Positions 17,040-27,043 are shown, counted from the first letter of the stretch. The stretch is 64,000 nt of DNA from Roseimicrobium gellanilyticum (GCF_003315205.1 NZ_QNRR01000007.1:124001-188000), one strand, 5' to 3'. Notes: generated by a model from the letters alone, not told the origin. Numbers and translations are program-made.

Positions 17040-20000
17040 TTAGGCGGATGGCTTCGCGGCGGCAGTGGCTTCCGCGGTGTCATCGTCATCTCCGAGCAAC
17101 CGGTCAAGGTCGTCATCCGAGATGGCATCCAGGTCCACATCTTCCACAGGAGCTGCGACCGGCTCAGCCACGGGGGCTGCGGCAGGAGCAGCGGCACCGG
17201 CGGCCTTGGCACCACCCACGCGTTCTGCGATGAGGGTGACGATCTGGCCGATGGTACGGGCACGCATGAGGCTGGTGGGCGGCAGGGCCACACCGATGGC
17301 GCTTTCCAGCGAGTTCTCGATTTCCACGCCCATGAGCGAGTCAAGGCCGAGGTCCGTGAGCGGCTGGTCGTTGCGCAGGGTATCGGGCTTCACGCGAAGC
17401 ACGCCACCCACCACGTCACGAACGGCTTCACCGATGACGCCTTCTTTCTCCTCCGCCGAGGCGGATTCGATCTTGAGACGCCAGTCGCTGCCACCGCTGC
17501 TGGCTTCACCACCTTCAAGACCGGAGGCAAAGATGCGCTCAAGCAGCGGGTTCTCCTGCATGTTGCGGAAGGACTGGCGCCACTTGTTCCAATCCACGCG
17601 GATGGCCACGCCCTGGGCGGAGCCTGCGACGAGGAAGGACTCGAGGAGGGTGACCACTTCACCCGGAGTGAGGGCTGCCGTACCCTGGCGGGCCAGGAAC
17701 TCGGCGACCTTCTCATTGCGGGCCACGTAGCCTTCGCCACCCAGCACACCCCAGTTGATGGTAAGTGCGGGCAGGCCGAGCGAGCGGCGATGATGAGCGA
17801 GGGAGTCGAGGAAGGCATTGGCCGCCGCGTAGTTGGCCTGCGCGGGGTTGCCGAAGATGCTCGACACGGAGGAGAACATCACAAAGGCATCGAGGTCCAT
17901 CTTCGCGGTCGCCTCGTGCAGCAGCCAGCCGCCAAACGCCTTGGGCGTCAGCACGGACTGCATGCGCTCGCGGGTGAGCGCGGCGAGCGGGGCGTCGTCG
18001 ATGACCATCGCGAGGTGGAACACACCCTTGATGGGGGTCTCTTCGGAATGGCTTTCGCTGATGAGGCGCTGCACATCCGCGGGCGAGCCCACGTCTGCGG
18101 CGATGGCTTTGACCTCCACACCACGAGCGGTGAGGTCATCCACGAACTCCTGCGCGCCGGGCGACTTGATGCCGCTGCGGCTGCTGAGCGTGAGGTGACG
18201 GGCACCTGCTTGCACGAGCCACTCGGCGAGCACCTTGCCGAAGCCACCGAAGGCTCCGGTGATGACGTAGCGACCATTCGACTTCACGTCGAAGGCAGGC
18301 ACAGGGGCCTCGCCACGGCGCGGCACGAAGGCCTCGGGGAAGGAGACCACCACCTTGCCGATGTGCTTGCCCTGCGCCATCTGGCGGAAGGCGGCATCCA
18401 CGCGGCATGCGGGGAAGGAACGGAAGGGAAGGGGATGCAGCGCGCCCTTTTCGACGAGCTTGTTCACCTCACCGAGGAGCTGGCGGGCGAGTTCACCGTC
18501 ACCGGAGAACACGGCGTCCATGGCCACGACGTGGAAGGACGCGTTGCGGCGCAGCGGCCACAGCGGGATGCGTGAGTTCTGGTAGATGTCGCGCTTGCCG
18601 ATTTCGATGAAGCGACCGAACTCCGCAAGGCAGGCCATGCCCATGGGGATGGCTTCGGCCGCGAGGGCGTTGATCACGACGTCAACACCGCGGCGGTTGG
18701 TGAGGTTCATCACCGCATCCACGAAGTCGCCACGACGGGAGTCGATGACGTGGGCCACGCCCATCGTTTCAAGGAGCGCGCGCTTGGAGGCGCTGCCGGC
18801 GGTGGCGATGACCTTGCAACCGAGATGGTGCGCGATCTGAATCGCTGCCATACCGACGCCACCAGCACCAGCGTGGACCAGGATGGTCTCACCCTTGCGC
18901 ATGCGGGCCACATTCTTCAGCGAGTGCCAGGAGGTCATGAAGACCACCGGGATGGTGGCCGCCTCTTCGAAGGAGAGACCGGCAGGAATCGGCAGCACGT
19001 CGCAGCCACGGGCCAGCGTCTGCGTGGCCAGGCCGAACACGGCCAGACCATACGCACGGTCGCCCACCTTCACGTGCTTCACGTTCTCACCCACCTGGGT
19101 GATGATGCCGCCCACTTCGTCACCGAAGATGCGGGCATCCGGAGCTTCACCCGGATAGAGGGCGAGCGCCTTGAGCACGTCACGGAAGTTCATGCCAGCG
19201 GCACGAGTATCGATGACCACCTGATCTGCTTCGCAGGGCGGGTTTTCGAATGGCGTGAAGCGCAGCGTGTCGAGGTGACCACGTTCGCGGGATTCGAGAC
19301 GCAGCGGGATGGTCTTCTGCAGCCACTGCTCTTTGACAGGGCGGCCGCGATCAAGGCGCTGCACGTAGCGGGCTTCGCCACGGAAGGCGACTTCACGCTC
19401 CACATCGGTGCGCTTCAGTTCGCTGATGAGAAGGTCCACATCCGCGTCGGAGGCGACGGTCGGAAGGTCGATCGCCTTGCAGGTGATGTCGGGGTGTTCG
19501 TTGTTGAACACGCGCACCATGCCGATGAGGGGAGCCTGCACCACGGTGGTGGCGCTGTTGTCGCGACCAATCGGCTGGGCGCCGCGGGTCACGAGGTCGA
19601 AGCGGCTCTTCACGGCAGGACGCACGGCATCTTCCGCATGGGAGAGGTGCAGCAGCGCATCGGTGCCGGCGATGACTTCGTCGGCATTGCTGGGCTTGGC
19701 GGGTTCGTCGAGCGTCCAGAAGTACACGCTGCGCTCAGGCGCGGCATCCTTCGTGACGGTTTCGAGAAGCGTCTTCCAGTCTTCACCGGCTTCCGCACGG
19801 AGGGTGAATTTGTCACCGCTGGCGCTGTAGCTGTCGCCCTTGTAGGCGAGGCGCACGCGGGCACCGCCTTCGCGGAGCTTCGTAGCGAGCTTCTCAGCGA
19901 AGCCACCCTTGTCGGCGTAGAGCAGCCAGGAGGACTCCAGCGCGGCTTCTTCGGCGGGTGCTTCAGTCGTGGGGGCAGCGGCTTTCTCGGACGCCTTGCG

Positions 20001-23000
20001 ACCGAAGAGGAGGATCTGGCCTTCGCCACCACGTGGACCGGTGAGGCCGGCGAGGGAGGCGGTTTCGGCGTAGCCGGCGGACTTGATGACTTTCTCCCAC
20101 TGGGCGCGCTCGATGAGCGGCTGCTCGGGGCGAAGCTCGCGGTCGGCGAATCTCCACCAGCCGCTCGTGAGGCCGAAAGTGGACTCGGTCCACAGCATCG
20201 GAGAGCCCGTGTCCATGAAGATGAGGCTGCCGCCGGGGGCGAGCAGGTCATGCACATGGCGCAGGGACGCGGTGACATCGCTCACGGCGTGCACGCAGTT
20301 GGTGCCGATGACGAAGTCGTAGCTGCCGACGTCGAGGCCCTGCTCGGCAGGGGATTTCTCAAGGTCGAAGATCTTGCACTCCACCTCGGGGAATCCGGCC
20401 AGCTTCTGCATGGCGCCGGGGAAGAAGCCCGCGGAGATGTCCGTGAAGGTGTAGGTGTGCAGACCGCGCTCAAGGAGCGGGAGCAGGTAGGAGGCGAGAC
20501 CGCCGGTACCGGCGCCGATTTCCAGGATGCGGAGGCCACGGCCTTCGGGAAGGGCGTTGGAAGCTTCCTGAAGGGCAGCCGCAATGGCGGCGAGCCACTG
20601 GCTGGTGTAGAGGCCGTCACCGTAGAACTGGTCCAGGTGTTCGGCGCCCGCACCGGCGAAGAGCACCTGCACGGCTTCCTTCTCACCACGGAGGATGGGG
20701 CCGAGTTCGGCACACGTCGCGTGGTTGATCAGGCCTTCAGAGAGGTGACCGGGGTTGTTCTCGATGTACTTGCGAAGCGTGGGCGTCGCGTTGCTGGCTG
20801 CCTTCTTGAAGAGCGGCGTGGTCTTGTAGATCGCGCCTTCCTTCTGGATGAGACCGCGACGCTCCAAGCCCGTCATCAGGGCGCCGAAGACCGGCATGAG
20901 TGCCTCGTCGATCTTCAGCTTCTTGGCGTCGATGGTGCTCTTCACACCCATGCTCTGGAGACCACGGGCGAGGTTCGCGGCGGCGAGTTCGTCACCAGCG
21001 GCGAGTGCTTCTTCAAGCTTCTTCTTGCCACGTGCTTCGACGACCTGGTCAAGCGCGGCACCTGCGGCCTTCTGAAGCTGCGCCAGCGGAAGCGGGGCAC
21101 CCACGGTGCTCGGTTCGGCGCTGGAGGGATTGGTACGTTCCCAGGCGACCTGATAAACAAGGTCGCGCTGGCCACCAGGCGTGCCGGAGCGGCGGGCGCC
21201 GGCCACAGCGATGGCGCGGAAGCCGTCCACGAGCACGCAGGGGTTGCCTGCTTCATCGTAGAGGCCGAGTTCGCCTTCGAGGTAGTCGTCGTTGAAGCCC
21301 TGAACGCTGGCGCGGACCTGGCTGGAGGCGCCGGGCGAGCGGAGGAAGAGGATGCGCTGGAAGCGCACCGGGAGCTTGAGCTTGGCCTTGCGGCTTTCCA
21401 CCGTCTTCGCGCCTGCGGAGAATACGTGCAGGGCGGCGTCCATGAGGACGGGGTGGAGCTGGTATTCACCAGCGCGCTTGGCGGACTCCTCGGTGAGGGC
21501 CACCTTGCCATGGGACACGCCACCGGCGGCGGCGAGTTCCTTCACGCCACGGAACTCTTCGCCGTAGCGAAGGCCCATGTCGCTCATGTGCTGGTAGAAT
21601 CCGGTCAGGTCCTGCGCTGGCAGGTCCTTCGGCTTCACGTCTTCCCACTTGGTGTGCGCGAAGGTGGTTTCCGTGCGCTCACCGCGCATGGAACCGACCA
21701 CGTGCACCGACCAGGAGGCGGCGTTTTCAAACTTACTCTGGATGGAGAATGTGCGCTCGCCGGTTTCGTAGGTGATTTCGATCTGCAGACCCGCGGTGGA
21801 GTCCGGAAGGATCAGCGGCTTGCGGATTTCGAAGTCTTCCACCACGAACGGGCGGCCTTCGAAGTACTGGGCGCCTGCTTCGAGGATGAGCTCGATGAAG
21901 CCGGCGGCCGGGAAGATGACGTGGCTCTCGACCTTGTGATCCTTGAGGTACGCCATGTGGCGGTTGTCGAGGCGTGCCACCCAGGTCGGGGTGGCACGGG
22001 GCAGGCGGATGTCCAGCATGCCGCGTCCACCGTTCATGAGACGGCCATCGCGCCAGTCGGGGGACTCACTCCACCAGCGGGCCTTATCCCACGCGTACGA
22101 GGGGAGGGAAAGCTGGCGGCGGGAGGGCGTCATCGCCGCGAAGTCGAGCTCGACCGCAGCGCGGTGGAGGCCCATCACGGTGTCGAGGATGGTCTCATGC
22201 TCCTTCTCACGACGGACGGAGGAGAGCACGGGAGCCTTGATGTTCCGGGCGCCGAGGCATTCCTGGATGTTGCGGGCCAGGGCGGGGTGCGAGCTGATTT
22301 CCAGCCACACGTCCACGCCGAAGTCAGCCATCGCGTCCACGGCAGGTGCGAAGCGCACCGATTGGCGGATGCCTTTGCCCCAGTGGGTGGCGTCGCAGGA
22401 GTCACCGGCGCAGCGGTCACCCGTGACGGTGCTGAAGAAGGGAACGGTGTCCGGCAGCGGCTTGAGCTCGGCGAGCGCCTTCTCGAGCGCTTCCGAAGCG
22501 GGCTGCATGAGCGGGTGGTGGAAGGGATGGTCCACCTTCACGAGGCGGGCGAAGACGCCCTGCTCTTCCAGCTCATTCATCATCTTGGTCAGTGAAGCCG
22601 CGTTGCCCGCGAGGGTCAGCGACTTCGGACCGTTGAAGGCCGCGATGGTCACGGTGCGGTCATGACGAGCGATGAGCGCGCGAGCGTCTTCCTCGGTGAT
22701 GCCCACGGCGAGCATGGTGCCGTCACCCTTGGCGCACTCTTCCATGAAGCGCGCACGCTGCACGATGATGCGGGCGCCGTCTTCCACACTGAAGATACCC
22801 GCCACACAGGCGGCGGCGATTTCACCGACGGAGTGACCCACGATGGCCGCAGGCTCCACACCCCAAGACTTCCAGAGGGCGCAAAGGGATACCTGCATCG
22901 CGAAGATGGCCGGCTGGCCCACTTCGGTGCGCATGACTTGGGAGTCTGCCTCGGACTTGGCGAGTTCTTCGAGAAGGCCAAAGCGAGCCCAGGGACGCAT

Positions 23001-24734
23001 GGCGGCGTCGCAGCGCTCCATCATCTGGCGGAACACAGGCTCGTACTTCATGAGCTCGCGGCCCATGCCCCACCACTGGGGACCCTGGCCGCTGAGCACG
23101 AAACCGACGCGGGGCGCGGTTTCCGGGCGAGGAGTGAAGACGCTCTGCAGCTTCGGTCCGGGATTGCCGGTGGCGAAGCCGTTGAGTTCTTCGATCAAGT
23201 CATTGATGGAATTCGCCACCACCGTGGCGCGGTACTGGTGGTGGTTGCGACGAGCACCCAGGGTGTAGGTCAGGTCGGGCAGGACAGGAGAGCTGCCGTT
23301 GGCATTTGCCTTGGAGGTGAGCCAGGCGCCGAGGCGTTCCGCCGTGCCACGCAAAGCTTCTTCGGAGCGTGCGGAAATCGTCACCGGCCAGGAGCGGCCT
23401 TCGGGGACTTCCAGGTACTCACGCTGGGTGGTGTGGGGAGCTTCCGCGAGGATGACGTGGGCATTCGCGCCACCGAAACCGAAGGAGTTCACACCCACCA
23501 TGCGGGGGCCTTCTGCCGGGGCAGGGAAGGCTTCCATGGAGGTCGGGATACGAAGCTTCAGTGCTTCGAAATCGATGTGCGGGCTCGGGTTTTCGAAGTG
23601 CAGGCTCGCGGGGATCTGCTTGTGCTTCAGCACGAGGAGGGCCTTGACGAGGCCAGCCACACCAGCGGCGGTTTCAAGGTGACCAAGATTGGTCTTCACT
23701 GAACCGATGGGCAGTGGCTGGTCGGCAGGGCGATCGACGCAAAGGGCATTGGCAAGAGCGGTCGCTTCGATGGGGTCACCGACGGCGGTGCCGGTGCCGT
23801 GGGCTTCCACGAAACCGATCTGCTTCGGATCAATGCCGGCGTCCTTGCAGGCGTCACGCACGAGGCGGGCCTGGGCTTCCGGGCTGGGAAGGGAGATGCC
23901 GTTCGTATGGCCGTCCTGGTTCAAGGACGTGCCGATGACGACCGCGTGGATGGGGTCGCCATCCTTGATGGCCTGCGAGAGGCGCTTCATGAGCACCACG
24001 CCGGCACCTTCGCCGCGCACGAAGCCATTGGCTTCAGCTGCGAAGGCCTTGCAGTGGCCATCCGGGGAGAGCATGCCCGCCTGGGAGAAGCCAATGAAGC
24101 CGCCAGGGGTGACCATGATGGTCACACCACCAGCCATGGCCACGTCGCCACGATTGGTCCAGATGTGCTCACATGCCGCATGCACTGCAGTCAGAGCGGA
24201 GGAGCAGGCGGTGTCCATCGCCACGCTCGGGCCGAGCAGGTTCAGGCTGTAAGAAATGCGGTTTGCCGCGATGCTGTGCGCACTTCCGGTGGGCGAGTGG
24301 GGACTGATGCCTGCTGAGTCCCAAGGCGTGCCCTGGATGATCTGATAGTCATTGTGGGACACCCCCATGAATACGGCGATGTCCGTGCCCTTTTCGAGGT
24401 CCAGCACGATGCCGGCGTCTTCAATCGCTTCCCAAGCCGTCTCCAAAAGCAGACGCTGCTGGGGGTCGATGTAGGGGGCTTCACGTGGAGAGATCCCGAA
24501 GAACTGGGGGTCGTACTGATCGAGGCCGTCGATAAATCCACCGCGCTTGGCAATAGATTTTCCAACCAGGCCGGGTTCCTCGTCGTAATACCGATCAGCA
24601 TTCCAACGATCGGCAGGAACCTCCACCACAGCTTCACGGCCCTCGGCCAGTAGTTTCCAGTAGGACTCTACGTCATCCACTTTTCCTGGAAAACGGCAAC
24701 CGACTCCGATGATGGCAATTCCTTCTTTGGTCAT
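17040..24734 (-). CDS. Type I reducing polyketide synthase, KS-AT-DH-MT-ER-KR-ACP
   Basis: One 2564-residue module. KS (about 4-430): Cys177 in DTACSSA, EAHGTGT and KTNLGHLE histidines. AT (about 545-860): nucleophile GHSVGE near 634; HPFH in the specificity position suggests malonyl-CoA. DH (about 920-1200): HKVESHVIFP near 935 (Gly of HxxxGxxxxP replaced by Ser) and DAALH. MT (about 1400-1560): ILEIGAGTGG, so alpha-methylation is likely. ER (about 1830-2130): HAGAGGVGMAAIQIA. KR (about 2150-2340): GAFGGFGK and SSVSS...YAAAN. ACP: LGLDSLM near 2463. After it come an Ala/Pro linker and an acidic tail with DDLDRLL. There is no thioesterase or reductase domain. All reductive domains present implies a saturated, methylated chain, probably made iteratively like fungal highly reducing synthases or mycobacterial Mas. 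Confidence 0.95.
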   Translation of the reverse strand: MTKEGIAIIGVGCRFPGKVDDVESYWKLLAEGREAVVEVPADRWNADRYYDEEPGLVGKSIAKRGGFIDGLDQYDPQFFGISPREAPYIDPQQRLLLETAWEAIEDAGIVLDLEKGTDIAVFMGVSHNDYQIIQGTPWDSAGISPHSPTGSAHSIAANRISYSLNLLGPSVAMDTACSSALTAVHAACEHIWTNRGDVAMAGGVTIMVTPGGFIGFSQAGMLSPDGHCKAFAAEANGFVRGEGAGVVLMKRLSQAIKDGDPIHAVVIGTSLNQDGHTNGISLPSPEAQARLVRDACKDAGIDPKQIGFVEAHGTGTAVGDPIEATALANALCVDRPADQPLPIGSVKTNLGHLETAAGVAGLVKALLVLKHKQIPASLHFENPSPHIDFEALKLRIPTSMEAFPAPAEGPRMVGVNSFGFGGANAHVILAEAPHTTQREYLEVPEGRSWPVTISARSEEALRGTAERLGAWLTSKANANGSSPVLPDLTYTLGARRNHHQYRATVVANSINDLIEELNGFATGNPGPKLQSVFTPRPETAPRVGFVLSGQGPQWWGMGRELMKYEPVFRQMMERCDAAMRPWARFGLLEELAKSEADSQVMRTEVGQPAIFAMQVSLCALWKSWGVEPAAIVGHSVGEIAAACVAGIFSVEDGARIIVQRARFMEECAKGDGTMLAVGITEEDARALIARHDRTVTIAAFNGPKSLTLAGNAASLTKMMNELEEQGVFARLVKVDHPFHHPLMQPASEALEKALAELKPLPDTVPFFSTVTGDRCAGDSCDATHWGKGIRQSVRFAPAVDAMADFGVDVWLEISSHPALARNIQECLGARNIKAPVLSSVRREKEHETILDTVMGLHRAAVELDFAAMTPSRRQLSLPSYAWDKARWWSESPDWRDGRLMNGGRGMLDIRLPRATPTWVARLDNRHMAYLKDHKVESHVIFPAAGFIELILEAGAQYFEGRPFVVEDFEIRKPLILPDSTAGLQIEITYETGERTFSIQSKFENAASWSVHVVGSMRGERTETTFAHTKWEDVKPKDLPAQDLTGFYQHMSDMGLRYGEEFRGVKELAAAGGVSHGKVALTEESAKRAGEYQLHPVLMDAALHVFSAGAKTVESRKAKLKLPVRFQRILFLRSPGASSQVRASVQGFNDDYLEGELGLYDEAGNPCVLVDGFRAIAVAGARRSGTPGGQRDLVYQVAWERTNPSSAEPSTVGAPLPLAQLQKAAGAALDQVVEARGKKKLEEALAAGDELAAANLARGLQSMGVKSTIDAKKLKIDEALMPVFGALMTGLERRGLIQKEGAIYKTTPLFKKAASNATPTLRKYIENNPGHLSEGLINHATCAELGPILRGEKEAVQVLFAGAGAEHLDQFYGDGLYTSQWLAAIAAALQEASNALPEGRGLRILEIGAGTGGLASYLLPLLERGLHTYTFTDISAGFFPGAMQKLAGFPEVECKIFDLEKSPAEQGLDVGSYDFVIGTNCVHAVSDVTASLRHVHDLLAPGGSLIFMDTGSPMLWTESTFGLTSGWWRFADRELRPEQPLIERAQWEKVIKSAGYAETASLAGLTGPRGGEGQILLFGRKASEKAAAPTTEAPAEEAALESSWLLYADKGGFAEKLATKLREGGARVRLAYKGDSYSASGDKFTLRAEAGEDWKTLLETVTKDAAPERSVYFWTLDEPAKPSNADEVIAGTDALLHLSHAEDAVRPAVKSRFDLVTRGAQPIGRDNSATTVVQAPLIGMVRVFNNEHPDITCKAIDLPTVASDADVDLLISELKRTDVEREVAFRGEARYVQRLDRGRPVKEQWLQKTIPLRLESRERGHLDTLRFTPFENPPCEADQVVIDTRAAGMNFRDVLKALALYPGEAPDARIFGDEVGGIITQVGENVKHVKVGDRAYGLAVFGLATQTLARGCDVLPIPAGLSFEEAATIPVVFMTSWHSLKNVARMRKGETILVHAGAGGVGMAAIQIAHHLGCKVIATAGSASKRALLETMGVAHVIDSRRGDFVDAVMNLTNRRGVDVVINALAAEAIPMGMACLAEFGRFIEIGKRDIYQNSRIPLWPLRRNASFHVVAMDAVFSGDGELARQLLGEVNKLVEKGALHPLPFRSFPACRVDAAFRQMAQGKHIGKVVVSFPEAFVPRRGEAPVPAFDVKSNGRYVITGAFGGFGKVLAEWLVQAGARHLTLSSRSGIKSPGAQEFVDDLTARGVEVKAIAADVGSPADVQRLISESHSEETPIKGVFHLAMVIDDAPLAALTRERMQSVLTPKAFGGWLLHEATAKMDLDAFVMFSSVSSIFGNPAQANYAAANAFLDSLAHHRRSLGLPALTINWGVLGGEGYVARNEKVAEFLARQGTAALTPGEVVTLLESFLVAGSAQGVAIRVDWNKWRQSFRNMQENPLLERIFASGLEGGEASSGGSDWRLKIESASAEEKEGVIGEAVRDVVGGVLRVKPDTLRNDQPLTDLGLDSLMGVEIENSLESAIGVALPPTSLMRARTIGQIVTLIAERVGGAKAAGAAAPAAAPVAEPVAAPVEDVDLDAISDDDLDRLLGDDDDTAEATAAAKPSA

Positions 24735-24968
24735 AGGCTAGCAATAAATTCCGAAACAGGGGCAGCTTTATGTGGTTTGCCCCGCACCACAAGTTATTTG
24801 CAAGGGCAACCTGATGGAAGCAAAAAGCACGATCTGCAAGTAGGCCCTTGGGGCACTGAGTATCGACTCAGGACCACTGTCCGCGTGAACTGTGCCGCGA
24901 CTAATTTTGCTTAATCTTTTTGCCAGAAGACGCATCCTCACCACACTCGCTGGGGCGAACTATAATTT
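24735..24968. promoter_or_regulatory. Divergent promoter region between PKS operon and asparagine synthetase
   Basis: This 234 bp gap must hold the promoters of both the leftward PKS operon and the rightward asnB-like gene. It is locally AT-richer than its surroundings. A TATAAT sits at 24961-24966, only 2 bp before the asnB start, too close to serve as the -10 box of a normal leader. No riboswitch or operator palindrome stands out. Confidence 0.45.
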
Positions 24969-26942
24969 ATGTGTGGCATTGCAGGCATGCTGGATTTGGC
25001 CGGGGAACGGGACGCGCCGGTGGACGTCGTTCGAAGCATGGCGCGTGCCATCTTCCATCGAGGCCCTGATGAAGAAGGCTTTCTTTGGCGGCCAGGGCTT
25101 GGAATGGCCTCTCGAAGGCTGAGCATCGTGGGTCTCGCAGATGGCCAACAGCCCATGTCCAATGAGGACCGCAGCGTTCATGTGGTCTTCAATGGGGAGC
25201 TGTTTGATCACCTTGAGAAGCGCGCCGAGCTCCGGGATCGGGGCCATGTACTGACCACTCATTGCGACACGGAAATCATTCCCCATATGTGGGAAGACCA
25301 CCGGGAGGGCATGTTTGAGCGATTGCGGGGACAGTTTGCCATCGCCCTGTGGGACGAGAAAAAGAAGCAACTCACCATGGGGCGTGATCGCTTTGGCATT
25401 GCGCCCCTCTACTGGAGCCGGCAGGGAGATTGGCTGCTCTTCGCATCGGAAATCAAGGGGCTGCTGGCCTCCGGCATGGTGCCTGCCCGGCCCGACCGGA
25501 GGGGCATTGATCATGTCTTCACCTTCTCAGCGATGCCGGGGCCGGTGACTTGCTTCGAAGGGGTGAACTGCCTCCCGCCTGCGCGATATCTGCAGATCAC
25601 GAAGGGCAATCGTGGCGATAATGTCACCATCCAGGAGCGAGCCTACTGGAAGATGGATTTCCCCGATGCGGGACAGGAAAGGGACGGCGATGCCAAGACT
25701 CTGGTGGATGAGTTTGAGCAGCTCATGCTCAAGGCTGTGGAGAAACGCCTGCGCGCGGATGTGCCGGTTGGCTCCTATCTCTCAGGCGGAGTGGATTCCA
25801 GCATGATTCTGGCGCTCGCCAGCCACGTCAAAGGCAAGGACATTCATACCTACACCGTGCAGGTGGATGAACCTGGTTTGGACGAACTGGATGCAGCCAG
25901 CATGGTAGCCAAGCACATTGGGACGGCGCCTCCCATCGTTCAGAAGTTTCGCACAGAGGACGCTCTCAGCACCTATCCCAGCCTCATCCGGGCGGCTGAG
26001 TGCCCGGTCATTGACACCTCCTGCGCATCGCTCCTGCAACTGGCTCACAAGGTCCACTCCAACGGACAAAAGGTCGTGCTGACGGGGGAGGGAGCAGACG
26101 AGTGGCTCATTGGTTACCCATGGTACAAGATCTCCAAGGCACTTGGTTTCCTTGACAAGATTCCAGGCGTGGAACTCAGCGACAATGTCCGTCGCGCCTT
26201 CTTGAGAATGAGCAATGTGCCGAATTTCCCAGCGCAGGTTCGGAGGGATATCGAAAAAGTCATCGGGGGCACCAATCCCTGGATTGATTCCTACGGAGTG
26301 CTTTGTGTTTCCAAACTGCGCTTTTACAGCCCGGACATGCTGGCACAGATGGACGCCACGGCACCGTGGGCCATGCTGGACATGGATCTCGATCGAGCCA
26401 CCCAATGGCATCCATTGAATCGAGGGGTCTGGATGGCGGGAAGGGTGAACCTCGCGGGCCACCTGCTCCAGGCCAAGGGTGACCGCGTGGCCATGCACTC
26501 CTCCGTGGAGGTGCGCTATCCTTTTCTGGATGAGGATGTCTTCGATTTCACGGCGAAACTCCATCCTCGCTGGAAGTTGCGTGGGTTCCGCGACAAGCAT
26601 CTGCTCCGTCTGCTGGCGGAGCGTTGGGTGCCACCGTTCGTGTATAAGCGGGGGAAGGTCATCTTCCGTGCTCCGCTGGACAGCTTTCACCTTGAGCCGG
26701 AACCCGCGTTTGTCGCTCAACTCCTCAGCGAAGAGTCGCTGCAGCGCACCGGCTACTTTGATGCCCAAGCCGTGCGGCATTGGAGGAAGGCCTATACCAG
26801 CATGCGAGCAGGGTCCCTGCCGCGCCTGTCGATCGAGATGGGTTTGGCGGCTGTCGTGGCGACGCAACTCTGGCACCATCTCTACATTGATGGCTCCCTG
26901 TGCGAGTTGCCCACGGTCGGAAGTGCTCCGGCCGCTACCTGA
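24969..26942 (+). CDS. asnB: Asparagine synthetase (glutamine-hydrolysing)
   Basis: AsnB converts aspartate, glutamine and ATP to asparagine and glutamate; relatives amidate other carboxylates in antibiotic pathways. The start is fixed by the Ntn nucleophile: MCGIAGML, Cys2. The glutaminase domain (about 1-210) has RGPDEEGF, RLSIVGLADGQQPM and FNGELFDH. The synthetase domain has the PP-loop SGGVDSS near 271-277, LTGEGADEW and EVRYPFLDEDVFDF. At 657 residues it is of standard length for the long form. It is divergent from the PKS operon by 234 bp; shared regulation is likely, so it may amidate the PKS product, but a plain amino-acid role is the alternative. No clear Shine-Dalgarno precedes the start. 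Confidence 0.92.
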   Translation: MCGIAGMLDLAGERDAPVDVVRSMARAIFHRGPDEEGFLWRPGLGMASRRLSIVGLADGQQPMSNEDRSVHVVFNGELFDHLEKRAELRDRGHVLTTHCDTEIIPHMWEDHREGMFERLRGQFAIALWDEKKKQLTMGRDRFGIAPLYWSRQGDWLLFASEIKGLLASGMVPARPDRRGIDHVFTFSAMPGPVTCFEGVNCLPPARYLQITKGNRGDNVTIQERAYWKMDFPDAGQERDGDAKTLVDEFEQLMLKAVEKRLRADVPVGSYLSGGVDSSMILALASHVKGKDIHTYTVQVDEPGLDELDAASMVAKHIGTAPPIVQKFRTEDALSTYPSLIRAAECPVIDTSCASLLQLAHKVHSNGQKVVLTGEGADEWLIGYPWYKISKALGFLDKIPGVELSDNVRRAFLRMSNVPNFPAQVRRDIEKVIGGTNPWIDSYGVLCVSKLRFYSPDMLAQMDATAPWAMLDMDLDRATQWHPLNRGVWMAGRVNLAGHLLQAKGDRVAMHSSVEVRYPFLDEDVFDFTAKLHPRWKLRGFRDKHLLRLLAERWVPPFVYKRGKVIFRAPLDSFHLEPEPAFVAQLLSEESLQRTGYFDAQAVRHWRKAYTSMRAGSLPRLSIEMGLAAVVATQLWHHLYIDGSLCELPTVGSAPAAT

Positions 26943-26957
26943 CCGCCAGCAGAAGAA

Positions 26958-26998
26958 ACAAAAGCGCCGCGGAACCACTCATGGGTCGCGCGGCGCTT
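26958..26998 (-). terminator. Rho-independent terminator of the amidase/TPR operon
   Basis: A 10 bp GC-rich stem (arms 26962-26971 and 26989-26998), with further pairing of GAACC/GGGTC inside, is followed on the minus strand by TTTTGTTTC. It is 46 bp past the stop of the TPR gene and could also stall transcription arriving from asnB. Confidence 0.75.
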
Positions 26999-27043
26999 GT
27001 GCTCTACAATTCGGTCAGGATACCAATCTTGCCATCAACCGCC

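Noticed and set aside
18750-22595. 1281-codon open frame on the plus strand inside the PKS gene
   Set aside because: It is antisense to a PKS with intact catalytic motifs; its His/Gly/Arg-rich composition is the reverse reading of GC-rich codons and shows no domain.
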